Part shown: positions 42,205 to 54,431 of the stretch, piece after piece | Layout: each line of letters opens with the position of its first letter | How positions within the stretch are numbered: position 1 is the first letter of the stretch | Assembly: GCA_037013495.1 (NCBI GenBank) | Contig: CM072805.1 | Location: 12,186,601-12,250,600 of the forward strand | From: Hippophae tibetana | Lineage: Eukaryota; Streptophyta; Magnoliopsida; Rosales; Elaeagnaceae | Reading direction: 5' to 3' | Length of the DNA: 64,000 bases | Position numbers and translations under genes: made by a program | The notes under the pieces: model-generated | The model's database searches: none | What the model saw: the letters and a program-made list of their open reading frames with translations, nothing else | Told to the model about the DNA's origin: nothing

Positions 42205-45200
42205 TCTCAATTGTTTAATGTTAAAATTATGGCTATCGAGTTTTTTCAAATATAGATAGACTATTGATTTGATAAGAATAGAAATTGAGGTGTATATTTA
42301 CATATACTATATTTATTTGAATTTGAGTCAAATATGGATCATTCAAATGAACTAATACTAACAATACGGTGTATTCCATTTTGTCATATTAGTATGTTAA
42401 GGTCGAATCTTCTAAATCCCAATTGTATAATGTTAAATTCATGATTATGGACTTTTCTCAACCATAAATTGACATCATATCAATAAATGGTTGAAACATA
42501 TAAGTGCCATATTTGCATTTGTAATATTTAATTCGATATTTTAACGTTAGATTTACTTTATCTCAATTGTTTAATGTTAAAATTATGGCTATCGATTTTT
42601 GTCAACCATAGATAGACTATTTATTTGATAAGAATAGAAATTGAGGTGTATAATTTTACATATACTATATTTATTGGAATTTGATTCAAATATGGATCAT
42701 TCAAATGAACTAATACTAACAATACGGTGTATTCCATTTTTTCATATTAGTATGTTAAGGTCGAGTCTTCTAAATCCCAATTGTGTAATGTTAAATTCAT
42801 GATTATGGACTTTTCTCAACCATAAATTGACATCATATCAATAAATGGTTGAAACATATAAGGTGCATATTTGCATTTGTATTATTTAATTCGATTTTTT
42901 AACCTTAGGTTTAATTTATCTCAATTATTTATTGTTAAAATTATGCCTATCGAATTTTTTCAAAGATAGATCGACTATTTATTTGATAATAATAGAAATT
43001 GAGTTGTATATTTACATATACTATATTTATTTGAATTTGAGTCAAATATGGATCATTCAAATGAACTAATACTAACAATACGGTGTATTCCATTATGTCA
43101 TATTAGTATGTTAAGGTCGAATCTTCTAAATCCCAATTGTGTAATGTTAAATTCATGATTATGGACTTTTCTCAACCATAAATTGACTTCGTATTAATCA
43201 ATGGTTGAAACTTATAAGGGGCATATTTGAATTTGTAATATTTAATTCAATTTTTTAGCGTTAGATTTACTTTATCTCAATTCTTTAATGTTAAAATTAT
43301 GGCTATCGATTTTTGTCAACCGTAGATAGACTATTTATTTGATAAGAATACAAATTGAGGTGAATATTTACATATACTATATTTATTTGAATTTGAGTCA
43401 AATATCGATCATTCAAATGAACTAATACTAACAATACGGTGTATTCCATTTTGTCATATTAGTATGTTAAGGTCGAATCTTCTAAATCCCTATTGTGTAA
43501 TGTAAAATTCATGATTATGGACTTGTCTCAACCATAAATTGACTTTATATCAATAAATGGTTGAAACTTATAAGTGCCATATTTGCATTTGTAATATTTA
43601 ATTCAATATTTTAACGTTAGATTTACTTTATCTCAATTGTTTAATGTTAAAATTATGGCTATCGATTTTTCTCAACCAGATAAGAATAGAAATTGAGGTG
43701 TATATTTACATATACTATATTTATTTGAATTTGAGTCAAATATGGATCATTCAAATGAACTAATACTAACAATACGGTGTATTCCATTTTGTCATATTAG
43801 TATGTTAAGGTCGAATCTTCTAAATCCCAATTGTATAATGTTAAATTCATGATTATGGACTTTTCTCAACCATAAATTGACATCATATCAATAAATGGTT
43901 GAAACATATAAGTGCCATATTTGCATTTGTAATATTTAATTCGATATTTTAACGTTAGATTTACTTTATCTCAATTGTTTAATGTTAAAATTATGGCTAT
44001 CGAGTTTTTTCAAAGATAGATCGACTATTTATTTGATACTAATAGAAATTGAGTTGTATATTTATATATACTATATTTATTTGAATTTGAGTCAAATATG
44101 GATCATTCAAATGAACTAATACTAACAATACGGTGTATTCCATTTTGTCATATTAGTATGTTAAGGTCGAATCTTCTAAATCCCTATTGTGTAATGTTAA
44201 ATTCATGATTATGGACTTTTCTCAACCATAAATTGACTTTATATCAATAAATGGTTGAAACATATAAGGTGCATATTTGCATTTGTATTATATAATTCGA
44301 TTTTTTAACCTTAGGTTTAATTTATCTCAATTATTTAATGTTAAAATTATGCCTATCGAAGTTTTTCAAAGATAGATCGACTATTTATTTGATAATAATA
44401 GAAATTGAGTTGTATATTTACATATACTATATTTATTTGAATTTGAGTCAAATATGGATCATTCAAAAATGAACTAATACTAACAATAGGTGTATTCCAT
44501 TTTGTCATATTAGTATGTTAAGGTCGAATCTTCTAAATCCGAATTGTGTAATGTTAAATTCATGATTATATACTTTTCTCAACCATAAATTGACTTCATA
44601 TCAATAAATGGTTGAAGCATATAAGGTGCATATTTGCATTTGTGTTATTTAATTCAATTTTTTAACGTTATATTTACTTTATCTCAATTGTTTAATGTTA
44701 AAATTATGGCTATCGAGTTTTTTCAAAGATAGATAGACTATTTAATTGATAAGAATAGAAATTGAGGTGTATATTTACATATACTATATTTATTTGAATT
44801 TGAGTCAAATATGGATCATTCAAATGAACTAATACTAACAATACGGTGTATTCCATTTTGTCATATTAGTATGTTAAGGTCGAATCTTCTAAATCCCAAT
44901 TGTATAATGTTAAATTCATGATTATGGACTTTTCTCAACCATAAATTGACTTCATATCAATAAATGGTTGAAACTTATAAGTGCCATATTTGCATTTGTA
45001 ATATTTAATTCGATTTTTTAACCTTAGGTTTAATTTATCTCAATTGTTTAATGTTAAAATTATGGCTATCGATTTTTGTCAACCATAGATAGACTATTTA
45101 TTTGATAAGAATAGAAATTGAGGTGTATATTTTTACATATAATATATTTATTTGAATTTGAGTCAAATATGGATCATTCAATTGAACTAATACAAACAAT

Positions 45201-45835
45201 ACGGTGTATTCCATTTTGTCATATTAGTATGTTAAGGTCGAATCTTCTAAATCCCATATGTGTAATGTTAAAATCATGATTATATACTTTTCTCAACCAC
45301 AAATTGACTTCATATCAATCAATGGTTGAAACTTATAAGGCGCATATTTGCATTTGTGTTATTTAATTCAATTTTTTAACGTTAGATTTACTTAATCTCA
45401 ATTGTTTAATGTTAAAATTATGGCTATCGAGTTTTTTCAAAGATAGATATCCTATTTATTTGATAAGAATAGAAATTGAGGTGTATATTTACATATACTA
45501 TATTTATTTGAATTTGAGTCAAATATGGATCATTCAAATGAACTAATACTAATAATACGGTGTATTCCATTTTGTCATATTAGTATGTTAAGGTCGAATC
45601 TTCTAAATCCCAATTGTAAAATGTTAAATTCATGATTATGTACTTTTCTCAACCATAAATTGACTTCATATCAATAAATGGTTGAAACTTATAAGTGCCA
45701 TATTTGCATTTGTAATATTTAATTCAATATTTTAACGTTAGATTTACTTTATCTCAATTGTTTAATGTTAAAATTATGGCTATCGATTTTTGTCAACCAT
45801 AGATAGACTATTTATTTGATAAGAATAGAAATTGA
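42205..45835. repeat. 3.6-kb satellite segment, second copy
   Basis: Copy of 24410-28040 at offset 17795/17794. It contains the 18-bp deletion junction at 43678, with CTCAACCAGA where the other deletion copies read GTCAACCAGA, and TTATTGGAATTTG near 42674 where most monomers have TTATTTGAATTTG. Confidence 0.85.
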
Positions 45836-47196
45836 GGTGTATAATTTTACATATACTATATTTATTTGAATTTGATTCAAATATGGATCATTCAAATGAA
45901 CTAATACTAACAATACGGTGCATTCCATTTTTTCATATTAGTATGTTAAGTTCGAGTCTTCTAAATCCCAATTGTGTAATGTTAAATTCATGATTATGGA
46001 CTTTTCTCAACCATAAATTGACATCATATCAATAAATGGTTGAAACATATAAGGTGCATATTTGCATTTGTATTATTTAATTCGATTTTTTAACCTTAGG
46101 TTTAATTTATCTCAATTATTTAATGTTAAAATTATGCCTATCGAGTTTTTTCAAAGATAGATATCCTATTTATTTGATAAGAATAGAAATTGAGGTGTAT
46201 ATTTACATATACTATATTTATTTGAATTTGAGTCAAATATGGATCATTCAAATGAACTAATACTAATAATACGGTGTATTCCATTTTGTCATATTAGTAT
46301 GTTAAGGTCGAATCTTCTAAATCGCAATTGTATAATGTTAAATTCATGATTATGGACTTTTCTCAACCATAAATTGACTTCATATCAATAAATGGTTGAA
46401 ACTTATAAGTGCCATATTTGCATTTGTAATATTTAATTCAATATTTTAACGTTAGATTTACTTTATCTCAATTGTTTAATGTTAAAATTATGGCTATCGA
46501 TTTTTGTCAACCATAGATAGACTATTTATTTGATAAGAATAGAAATTGAGGTGTATAATTTTACATATACTATATTTATTTGAATTTGAGTCAAATACGG
46601 AAAATTCAAATGAACTAATATTAACAATAGGGTGTATTCCATTTTGTCATATAAGTATGTTAAGGTCGAATCTTCTAAATCCGAATTGTGTAATGTTAAA
46701 TTCATGATTATGGACTTTTCTCATCCTTTAATTGACTTCATATCAATAAATGGTTCAAACTTATAAGTGGCATATTTGTATTTGTAATATTTAATTCAAT
46801 ATTTTAACGTTAGATTTACTTTATCTCAATTGTTTAATGTTAAAATTATGGCTATCGATATTTGTCAATCATTGATAGACTATTTATTTGATAAGAATTG
46901 AAATTGAGGTGTATATTTACATATACTATATTTATTTGAATTTGAGTCAAATATGGACCATTAAAATGAACTAATATTAACAATACGGTGTATTCAATTT
47001 TGTAATATAAGTATGTTAAGGTCGAATCTTCTAAATCCCAATTGTGTAATGTTAAATTTATGATTATGGACTTTTCTCAACCATAAATTGACTTCATATC
47101 AGTAAATGGTTGAAACATATAAGGTGCATATTTGCATTTGTATTGTTTAATTGAATTTTTTAACCTTAGGTTTAATTTATCTCAATTATTTAATGT
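45836..47196. repeat. Four-monomer insertion relative to 24-30 kb
   Basis: The 24410-28040 and 27975-30270 segments adjoin, but their copies at 42205-45835 and 47197-49490 are separated by four extra monomers: offsets 17794 and 19222 differ by 1428 bp. The insert holds GTCGAGTCTTC and GATATCC monomers and two strongly marked ones (TCAAATACGGAAAATTC at 46591, TTTCTCATCCTTTAATTG near 46719). Confidence 0.78.
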
Positions 47197-49490
47197 TAAA
47201 ATTATGGCTAACGATTTTTGTCAACCATAGGTAGACTATTTATTTGATAAGAATAGAAATTGAGGTGTATATTTTTACATATACTATATTTATTTGAATT
47301 TGAGTCAAATATGGATCATTCAAAATTTACTAATACTAACAATACGGTGTATTCCATTTTGTCATATTAGTATGTTAAGGTCGAATCTTCTAAATCCCAA
47401 TTGTGTAATGTTAAATTCATGATTATAGACTTTTCTCAACCATAAATTGACATCATATCAATAAATGGTTCAAAACATATAAGATGCATATTTGCATTTG
47501 TATTATTTAATTCGATTTTTTAACCTTAGGTTTAATTTATCTCAATTATTTAATGTTAAAATTATGCCTATCGAATTTTTTCAAAGATAGATCGACTATT
47601 TATTTGATAATAATAGAAATTGAGTTGTATATTGACATATACTATATTTATTTGAATTTGAGTCAAATATGGATCATTCAAATGAACTAATACTAACAAT
47701 ACGGTGTATTCCATTTTGTCATATTAGTATGTTACGGTCGAATCTTCTAAATCCCTATTGTGTAATGTAAAATTCATGATTATGGACTTTTCTCAACCAT
47801 AAATTGACTTTATATCAATAAATGGTTGAAACTTATAAGTGCCATATTTGCATTTGTAATATTTAATTCAATTTTTTAATTTTAGATTTACTTTATCTCA
47901 ATTGTTTAATGTTAAAATTATGGCAATCAATTTTTGTTAACCATAGATAGACTATTTATTTGATAAGAATAGAAATTGAGGTGTATATTTACATATACTA
48001 TATTTATTTGAATTTTAGTCAAATATGGATCATTCAAATGAACTAATACTAACAATACGGTGTATTCCATTTTGTCATATTAGTATGTTAAGGTCGAATC
48101 TTCTAAATCCCTAATGTGTAATGTAAAATTCATGATTATGGACTTTTCTCAACCATAAATTGACTTTATATCAATAAATGGTTGAAACTTATAAGTGCCA
48201 TATTTGCATTTGTAATATTTAATTGAATATTTTAACGTTAGATTTACTTTATCTCAATTGTTTAATGTTAAAATTATGGCTATCGATTTTTGTCAACCAT
48301 AGATAGACTATTTATTTGATAAGAATAGAAATTGAGGTGTATATTTACATATACTATATTTATTTGAATTTGAGTCAAATATGGATCATTCAAATGAACT
48401 AATACTAACAATACGGTGTATTCCATTTTGTCATATTAGTATGTTAAGGTCGAATCTTCTAAATCCCAATTGTGTAATGTTAAATTCATGATTATGTACT
48501 TTTCTCAACCATAAATTGACTTCATATCAATAAATGGTTGAAACTTATAAGTGCCATATTTGGATTTGTAATATTTAATTCAATATTTTAACGTTAGATT
48601 TACTTTATCTCAATTGTTTAATGTTAAAATTATGGCTATCGATTTTTGTCAACCATAGATAGACTATTTATTTGATAAGAATAGAAATTGAGGAGTATAT
48701 TTACATATAATATATTTATTTGAATTTGAGTCAAATATGGATCATTCAAATGAACTAATACTAACAATACGGTGTATTCCATTTTGTCATATTAGTATGT
48801 TAAGGTCGAATCTTCTAAATCCCAATTGTGTAATGTTAAATTCATGATTATATACTTTTCTCAACCATAAATTGACTTCATATCAATCAATGGTTGAAAC
48901 TTATAAGGCGCATATTTGCATTTGTGTTATTTAATTCAATTTTTTAACGTTAGATTTACTTAATCTCAATTGTTTAATTATAAAATTATGGCTATCGAGT
49001 TTTTTCAAAGATAGATAGACTATTTATTTGATAAGAATAGAAATTGAGGTGTATATTTACATATACTATATTTATTTGAATTTGAGTCAAATATGGATCA
49101 TTCAAATGAACTAATACTAACAATACGGTGTATTCCATTTTGTCATATTAGTATGTTAAGGTCGAATCTTCTAAATCCCAATTGTATAATGTTAAATTCA
49201 TGATTATGGACTTTTCTCAACCATAAATTGACTTCATATAAATAAATGGTTGAAACTTATAAGTGCCATATTTGCATTTGTAATATTTAATTCAATATTT
49301 TAACGTTAGATTTACTTTATCTCAATTGTTTAATGTTAAACTTATGGCTATCGATTTTTGTCAACCATAGATAGACTATTTATTTGATATGAATAGAAAT
49401 TGAGGTGTATATTTTTACATATACTATATTTATTTGAATTTGAGTCAAATATGGATCATTCAAATGAACTAATACTAACAATACGGTGTA
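47197..49490. repeat. 2.3-kb satellite segment, second copy
   Basis: Copy of 27975-30270 at offset 19222. Small private changes are GTTACGGTCG near 47731, GGCAATCAATTT near 47922, ATTTTAGTCAAAT at 48012 and CATATTTGGATTTG near 48555. The last appears again near 49986 and 60332. Confidence 0.84.
48013..49438. repeat. Tetramer P, copy 1 (1426 bp; monomers p, q, m1, m2)
   Basis: Monomer starts are 48013, 48369, 48725 and 49081. Diagnostic variants: p has ATCCCTAATGTGTAATG (48111), q has TATTTGGATTTG and GAGGAGTAT (48690), m1 has AAGGCGCATATTTGC with TAATTATAAAATT, and m2 has TTCATATAAATAAATGG and GATATGAATAG. The next p starts at 49439. It overlaps the 47197-49490 segment. Confidence 0.85.
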
Positions 49491-50864
49491 TTCCATTTTG
49501 TCATATTAGTATGTTAAGGTCGAATCTTCTAAATCCCTAATGTGTAATGTAAAATTCATGATTATGGACTTTTCTCAACCATAAATTGACTTTATATCAA
49601 TAAATGGTTGAAACTTATAAGTGCCATATTTGCATTTGTAATATTTAATTGAATATTTTAACGTTAGATTTACTTTATCTCAATTGTTTAATGTTAAAAT
49701 TATGGCTATCGATTTTTGTCAACCATAGATAGACTATTTATTTGATAAGAATAGAAATTGAGGTGTATATTTACATATACTATATTTATTTGAATTTGAG
49801 TCAAATATGGATCATTCAAATGAACTAATACTAACAATACGGTGTATTCCATTTTGTCATATTAGTATGTTAAGGTCGAATCTTCTAAATCCCAATTGTG
49901 TAATGTTAAATTCATGATTATGTACTTTTCTCAACCATAAATTGACTTCATATCAATAAATGGTTGAAACTTATAAGTGCCATATTTGGATTTGTAATAT
50001 TTAATTCAATATTTTAACGTTAGATTTACTTTATCTCAATTGTTTAATGTTAAAATTATGGCTATCGATTTTTGTCAACCATAGATAGACTATTTATTTG
50101 ATAAGAATAGAAATTGAGGAGTATATTTACATATAATATATTTATTTGAATTTGAGTCAAATATGGATCATTCAAATGAACTAATACTAACAATACGGTG
50201 TATTCCATTTTGTCATATTAGTATGTTAAGGTCGAATCTTCTAAATCCCAATTGTGTAATGTTAAATTCATGATTATATACTTTTCTCAACCATAAATTG
50301 ACTTCATATCAATCAATGGTTGAAACTTATAAGGCGCATATTTGCATTTGTGTTATTTAATTCAATTTTTTAACGTTAGATTTACTTAATCTCAATTGTT
50401 TAATGATAAAATTATGGCTATCGAGTTTTTTCAAAGATAGATAGACTATTTATTTGATAAGAATAGAAATTGAGGTGTATATTTACATATACTATATTTA
50501 TTTGAATTTGAGTCAAATATGGATCATTCAAATGAACTAATACTAACAATACGGTGTATTCCATTTTGTCATATTAGTATGTTAAGGTCGAATCTTCTAA
50601 ATCCCAATTGTATAATGTTAAATTCATGATTATGGACTTTTCTCAACCATAAATTGACTTCATATAAATAAATGGTTGAAACTTATAAGTGCCATATTTG
50701 CATTTGTAATATTTAATTCAATATTTTAACGTTAGATTTACTTTATCTCAATTGTTTAATGTTAAACTTATGGCTATCGATTTTTGTCAACCATAGATAG
50801 ACTATTTATTTGATATGAATAGAAATTGAGGTGTATATTTTTACATATAATATATTTATTTGAA
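49439..50864. repeat. Tetramer P, copy 2 (1426 bp)
   Basis: Monomer starts are 49439, 49795, 50151 and 50507, all 1426 bp after copy 1. Markers CTAATGTG (49537), GAGGAG (50116) and TTCATATAAA (50659) keep that offset. Its m1 and m2 monomers are also the first two monomers of tetramer M, so the two HORs interlock here. Confidence 0.87.
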
Positions 50865-51577
50865 TTTGAGTCAAATATGGATCATTCAATTGAACTAATA
50901 CAAACAATACGGTGTATTCCATTTTGTCATATTAGTATGTTAAGGTCGAATCTTCTAAATCCCAATTGTATAATGTTAAATTCATGATTATGGACTTTTC
51001 TCAACCATAAATTGACTTCATATCAATAAATGGTTGAAACTTATAAGTGCCATATTTGCATTTGTAATATTTAATTCGATTTTTTAACCTTAGGTTTAAT
51101 TTATCTCAATTGTTTAATGTTAAAATTATGGCTATCGATTTTTGTCAACCATAGATAGACTATTTATTTGATAAGAATAGAAATTGAGGTGTATATTTTT
51201 ACATATACTATATTTATTTGAATTTGAGTCAAATATGGATTATTCAATTGAACTAATACTAAAATACGGTGTATTCCATTTTTTCATATTAGTATGTTAA
51301 GGTCGAATCTTCTAAATCCCAATTGTGTAATGTTAAATTCATGATTATGGACTTTTCTCAACCATAAATTGACTTCATATCAATAAATGGTTGAAACTTA
51401 TAAGTGCCATATTTGCATTTGTGTTATTTAATTCAATTTTTTAACGTTAGATTTACTTAATCTCAATTGTTTAATGTTAAAATTATGGCTATCGAGTTTT
51501 TTCAAAGATAGATCGACTATTTATTTGATAATAATAGAAATTGAGTTGTATATTTATATATACTATATTTATTTGAA
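50151..51577. repeat. Tetramer M, copy 1 (1427 bp; m1-m2-m3-m4)
   Basis: Monomer starts are 50151 (m1, 356 bp), 50507 (m2, 358), 50865 (m3, 358) and 51223 (m4, 355). m1: AAGGCGCATATTTGC, TAATGATAAAATT, TCAAAGATAGATAG. m2: TTCATATAAATAAATGG, TAAACTTATGG, GATATGAATAG, two extra T before ACATATAAT. m3: CAATTGAACTAATACAAACA and TTCGATTTTTTAACCTTAGG. m4: GGATTATTCAATTG, AATACTAAAATACGG, GAGTTGTATATTTATATATA. Confidence 0.92.
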
Positions 51578-51604
51578 TTTGAGTCAAATATGGATCATTC
51601 AAAT
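51571..51604. other. Inverted repeat ATTTGAAT / ATTCAAAT around a TGAGTCA palindrome, representative copy
   Basis: Perfect 8-bp arms at 51571-51578 and 51597-51604 are separated by 18 nt. Overlapping them is a perfect 13-bp odd palindrome, ATTTGAGTCAAAT, at 51577-51589. It contains TGAGTCA (51580-51586), the consensus heptamer of AP-1/GCN4-type bZIP proteins. Nearly every monomer has it. Variants include TTTGATTCAAA near 24885, 42670, 45878 and 61928, and TTTGATCCAAA at 32711 and 39120. Binding is not shown by sequence; a structural role is equally possible. Confidence 0.7.
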
Positions 51605-51675
51605 GAACTAATACTAACAATACGGTGTATTCCATTTTGTCATATTAGTATGTTAAGGTCGAATCTTCTAAATCC

Positions 51676-51819
51676 CAATTGTGTAATGTTAAATTCATGA
51701 TTATATACTTTTCTCAACCATAAATTGACTTCATATCAATCAATGGTTGAAACTTATAAGGCGCATATTTGCATTTGTGTTATTTAATTCAATTTTTTAA
51801 CGTTAGATTTACTTAATCT
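51676..51819. repeat. Short half-monomer (144 bp), representative copy
   Basis: The distance from the CAATTG in ATCCCAATTGTGTAATG to the next CAATTG in TCTCAATTGTTTAATG is 144 bp here, and also at 1882-2026. This half carries the TCAACCAT...ATGGTTGA inverted repeat and ends in the TTAGATTTACTT segment. It aligns with the long half over most of its length, so the 356-bp monomer is a diverged dimer. Coordinates are one example; the half recurs in every monomer. Confidence 0.8.
51714..51750. other. Inverted repeat TCAACCAT / ATGGTTGA, 21-nt loop, representative copy
   Basis: Perfect 8-bp arms at 51714-51721 and 51743-51750 could form a hairpin or cruciform. The arms are present in most monomers across the array, with rare exceptions such as ATGTTTGA near 8710 and ATGGTTCA near 28240. 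The homologous place in the long half keeps only the left arm (TCAACCATAG) or replaces it with TCAAAGATAG, so the dyad is specific to the short half. Confidence 0.7.
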
Positions 51820-52031
51820 CAATTGTTTAATGATAAAATTATGGCTATCGAGTTTTTTCAAAGATAGATAGACTATTTATTTGATAAGAATAGAAATTGA
51901 GGTGTATATTTACATATACTATATTTATTTGAATTTGAGTCAAATATGGATCATTCAAATGAACTAATACTAACAATACGGTGTATTCCATTTTGTCATA
52001 TTAGTATGTTAAGGTCGAATCTTCTAAATCC
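51820..52031. repeat. Long half-monomer (212 bp), representative copy
   Basis: This runs from CAATTG of TCTCAATTGTTTAATG to CAATTG of the next ATCCCAATTG, 212 bp (the same spacing is at 2026-2238). Its start matches the short half (TAATGTTAAA, TCAACCAT or TCAAAGAT) and its end matches too (AAGGTCGAATCTTC against ACGTTAGATTTACT). In a 43-position alignment ending at TAATGTTAAA, 32 positions are identical. The excess over the short half is 68 bp. Confidence 0.78.
51934..52006. other. Extra ~68-bp segment of the long half, representative copy
   Basis: Aligning the halves leaves TATATTTACATATACTATAT... of the long half opposite CATATTTGCATTTGTAATAT... of the short half (21 of 29 positions match). 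Homology resumes at TGTTAAGG against TTTTAACG. The bases between have no counterpart in the short half. They hold TGAGTCA, GGATCATTC, AACAATACGGTGTATTCC and CATATTAGTA. Whether this was gained by one half or lost from the other is inference. Confidence 0.6.
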
Positions 52032-53004
52032 CAATTGTATAATGTTAAATTCATGATTATGGACTTTTCTCAACCATAAATTGACTTCATATAAATAAAT
52101 GGTTGAAACTTATAAGTGCCATATTTGCATTTGTAATATTTAATTCAATATTTTAACGTTAGATTTACTTTATCTCAATTGTTTAATGTTAAACTTATGG
52201 CTATCGATTTTTGTCAACCATAGATAGACTATTTATTTGATATGAATAGAAATTGAGGTGTATATTTTTACATATAATATATTTATTTGAATTTGAGTCA
52301 AATATGGATCATTCAATTGAACTAATACAAACAATACGGTGTATTCCATTTTGTCATATTAGTATGTTAAGGTCGAATCTTCTAAATCCCAATTGTATAA
52401 TGTTAAATTCATGATTATGGACTTTTCTCAACCATAAATTGACTTCATATCAATAAATGGTTGAAACTTATAAGTGCCATATTTGCATTTGTAATATTTA
52501 ATTCGATTTTTTAACCTTAGGTTTAATTTATCTCAATTGTTTAATGTTAAAATTATGGCTATCGATTTTTGTCAACCATAGATAGACTATTTATTTGATA
52601 AGAATAGAAATTGAGGTGTATATTTTTACATATACTATATTTATTTGAATTTGAGTCAAATATGGATTATTCAATTGAACTAATACTAAAATACGGTGTA
52701 TTCCATTTTTTCATATTAGTATGTTAAGGTCGAATCTTCTAAATCCCAATTGTGTAATGTTAAATTCATGATTATGGACTTTTCTCAACCATAAATTGAC
52801 TTCATATCAATAAATGGTTGAAACTTATAAGTGCCATATTTGCATTTGTGTTATTTAATTCAATTTTTTAACGTTAGATTTACTTAATCTCAATTGTTTA
52901 ATGTTAAAATTATGGCTATCGAGTTTTTTCAAAGATAGATCGACTATTTATTTGATAATAATAGAAATTGAGTTGTATATTTATATATACTATATTTATT
53001 TGAA

Positions 53005-54431
53005 TTTGAGTCAAATATGGATCATTCAAATGAACTAATACTAACAATACGGTGTATTCCATTTTGTCATATTAGTATGTTAAGGTCGAATCTTCTAAAT
53101 CCCAATTGTGTAATGTTAAATTCATGATTATATACTTTTCTCAACCATAAATTGACTTCATATCAATCAATGGTTGAAACTTATAAGGCGCATATTTGCA
53201 TTTGTGTTATTTAATTCAATTTTTTAACGTTAGATTTACTTAATCTCAATTGTTTAATGATAAAATTATGGCTATCGAGTTTTTTCAAAGATAGATAGAC
53301 TATTTATTTGATAAGAATAGAAATTGAGGTGTATATTTACATATACTATATTTATTTGAATTTGAGTCAAATATGGATCATTCAAATGAACTAATACTAA
53401 CAATACGGTGTATTCCATTTTGTCATATTAGTATGTTAAGGTCGAATCTTCTAAATCCCAATTGTATAATGTTAAATTCATGATTATGGACTTTTCTCAA
53501 CCATAAATTGACTTCATATAAATAAATGGTTGAAACTTATAAGTGCCATATTTGCATTTGTAATATTTAATTCAATATTTTAACGTTAGATTTACTTTAT
53601 CTCAATTGTTTAATGTTAAACTTATGGCTATCGATTTTTGTCAACCATAGATAGACTATTTATTTGATATGAATAGAAATTGAGGTGTATATTTTTACAT
53701 ATAATATATTTATTTGAATTTGAGTCAAATATGGATCATTCAATTGAACTAATACAAACAATACGGTGTATTCCATTTTGTCATATTAGTATGTTAAGGT
53801 CGAATCTTCTAAATCCCAATTGTATAATGTTAAATTCATGATTATGGACTTTTCTCAACCATAAATTGACTTCATATCAATAAATGGTTGAAACTTATAA
53901 GTGCCATATTTGCATTTGTAATATTTAATTCGATTTTTTAACCTTAGGTTTAATTTATCTCAATTGTTTAATGTTAAAATTATGGCTATCGATTTTTGTC
54001 AACCATAGATAGACTATTTATTTGATAAGAATAGAAATTGAGGTGTATATTTTTACATATACTATATTTATTTGAATTTGAGTCAAATATGGATTATTCA
54101 ATTGAACTAATACTAAAATACGGTGTATTCCATTTTTTCATATTAGTATGTTAAGGTCGAATCTTCTAAATCCCAATTGTGTAATGTTAAATTCATGATT
54201 ATGGACTTTTCTCAACCATAAATTGACTTCATATCAATAAATGGTTGAAACTTATAAGTGCCATATTTGCATTTGTGTTATTTAATTCAATTTTTTAACG
54301 TTAGATTTACTTAATCTCAATTGTTTAATGTTAAAATTATGGCTATCGAGTTTTTTCAAAGATAGATCGACTATTTATTTGATAATAATAGAAATTGAGT
54401 TGTATATTTATATATACTATATTTATTTGAA
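53005..54431. repeat. Tetramer M, copy 3 (1427 bp)
   Basis: Same four monomers in the same order; the marker recurs at 54399. No differences from copy 2 noticed by eye. Confidence 0.93.

Larger units (their letters stand above)
51578..53004. repeat. Tetramer M, copy 2 (1427 bp)
   Basis: I found no difference from copy 1 at the diagnostic positions. Marker GTTGTATATTTATATATA at 51545 and 52972 is 1427 bp apart. Confidence 0.93.

Noticed and set aside
51550-51575. TATA-like promoter (TATATTTATATATACTATAT)
   Set aside because: AT-rich strings of this kind are expected by chance in 75% AT satellite. There is no downstream gene or consistent initiator, so no promoter is called.
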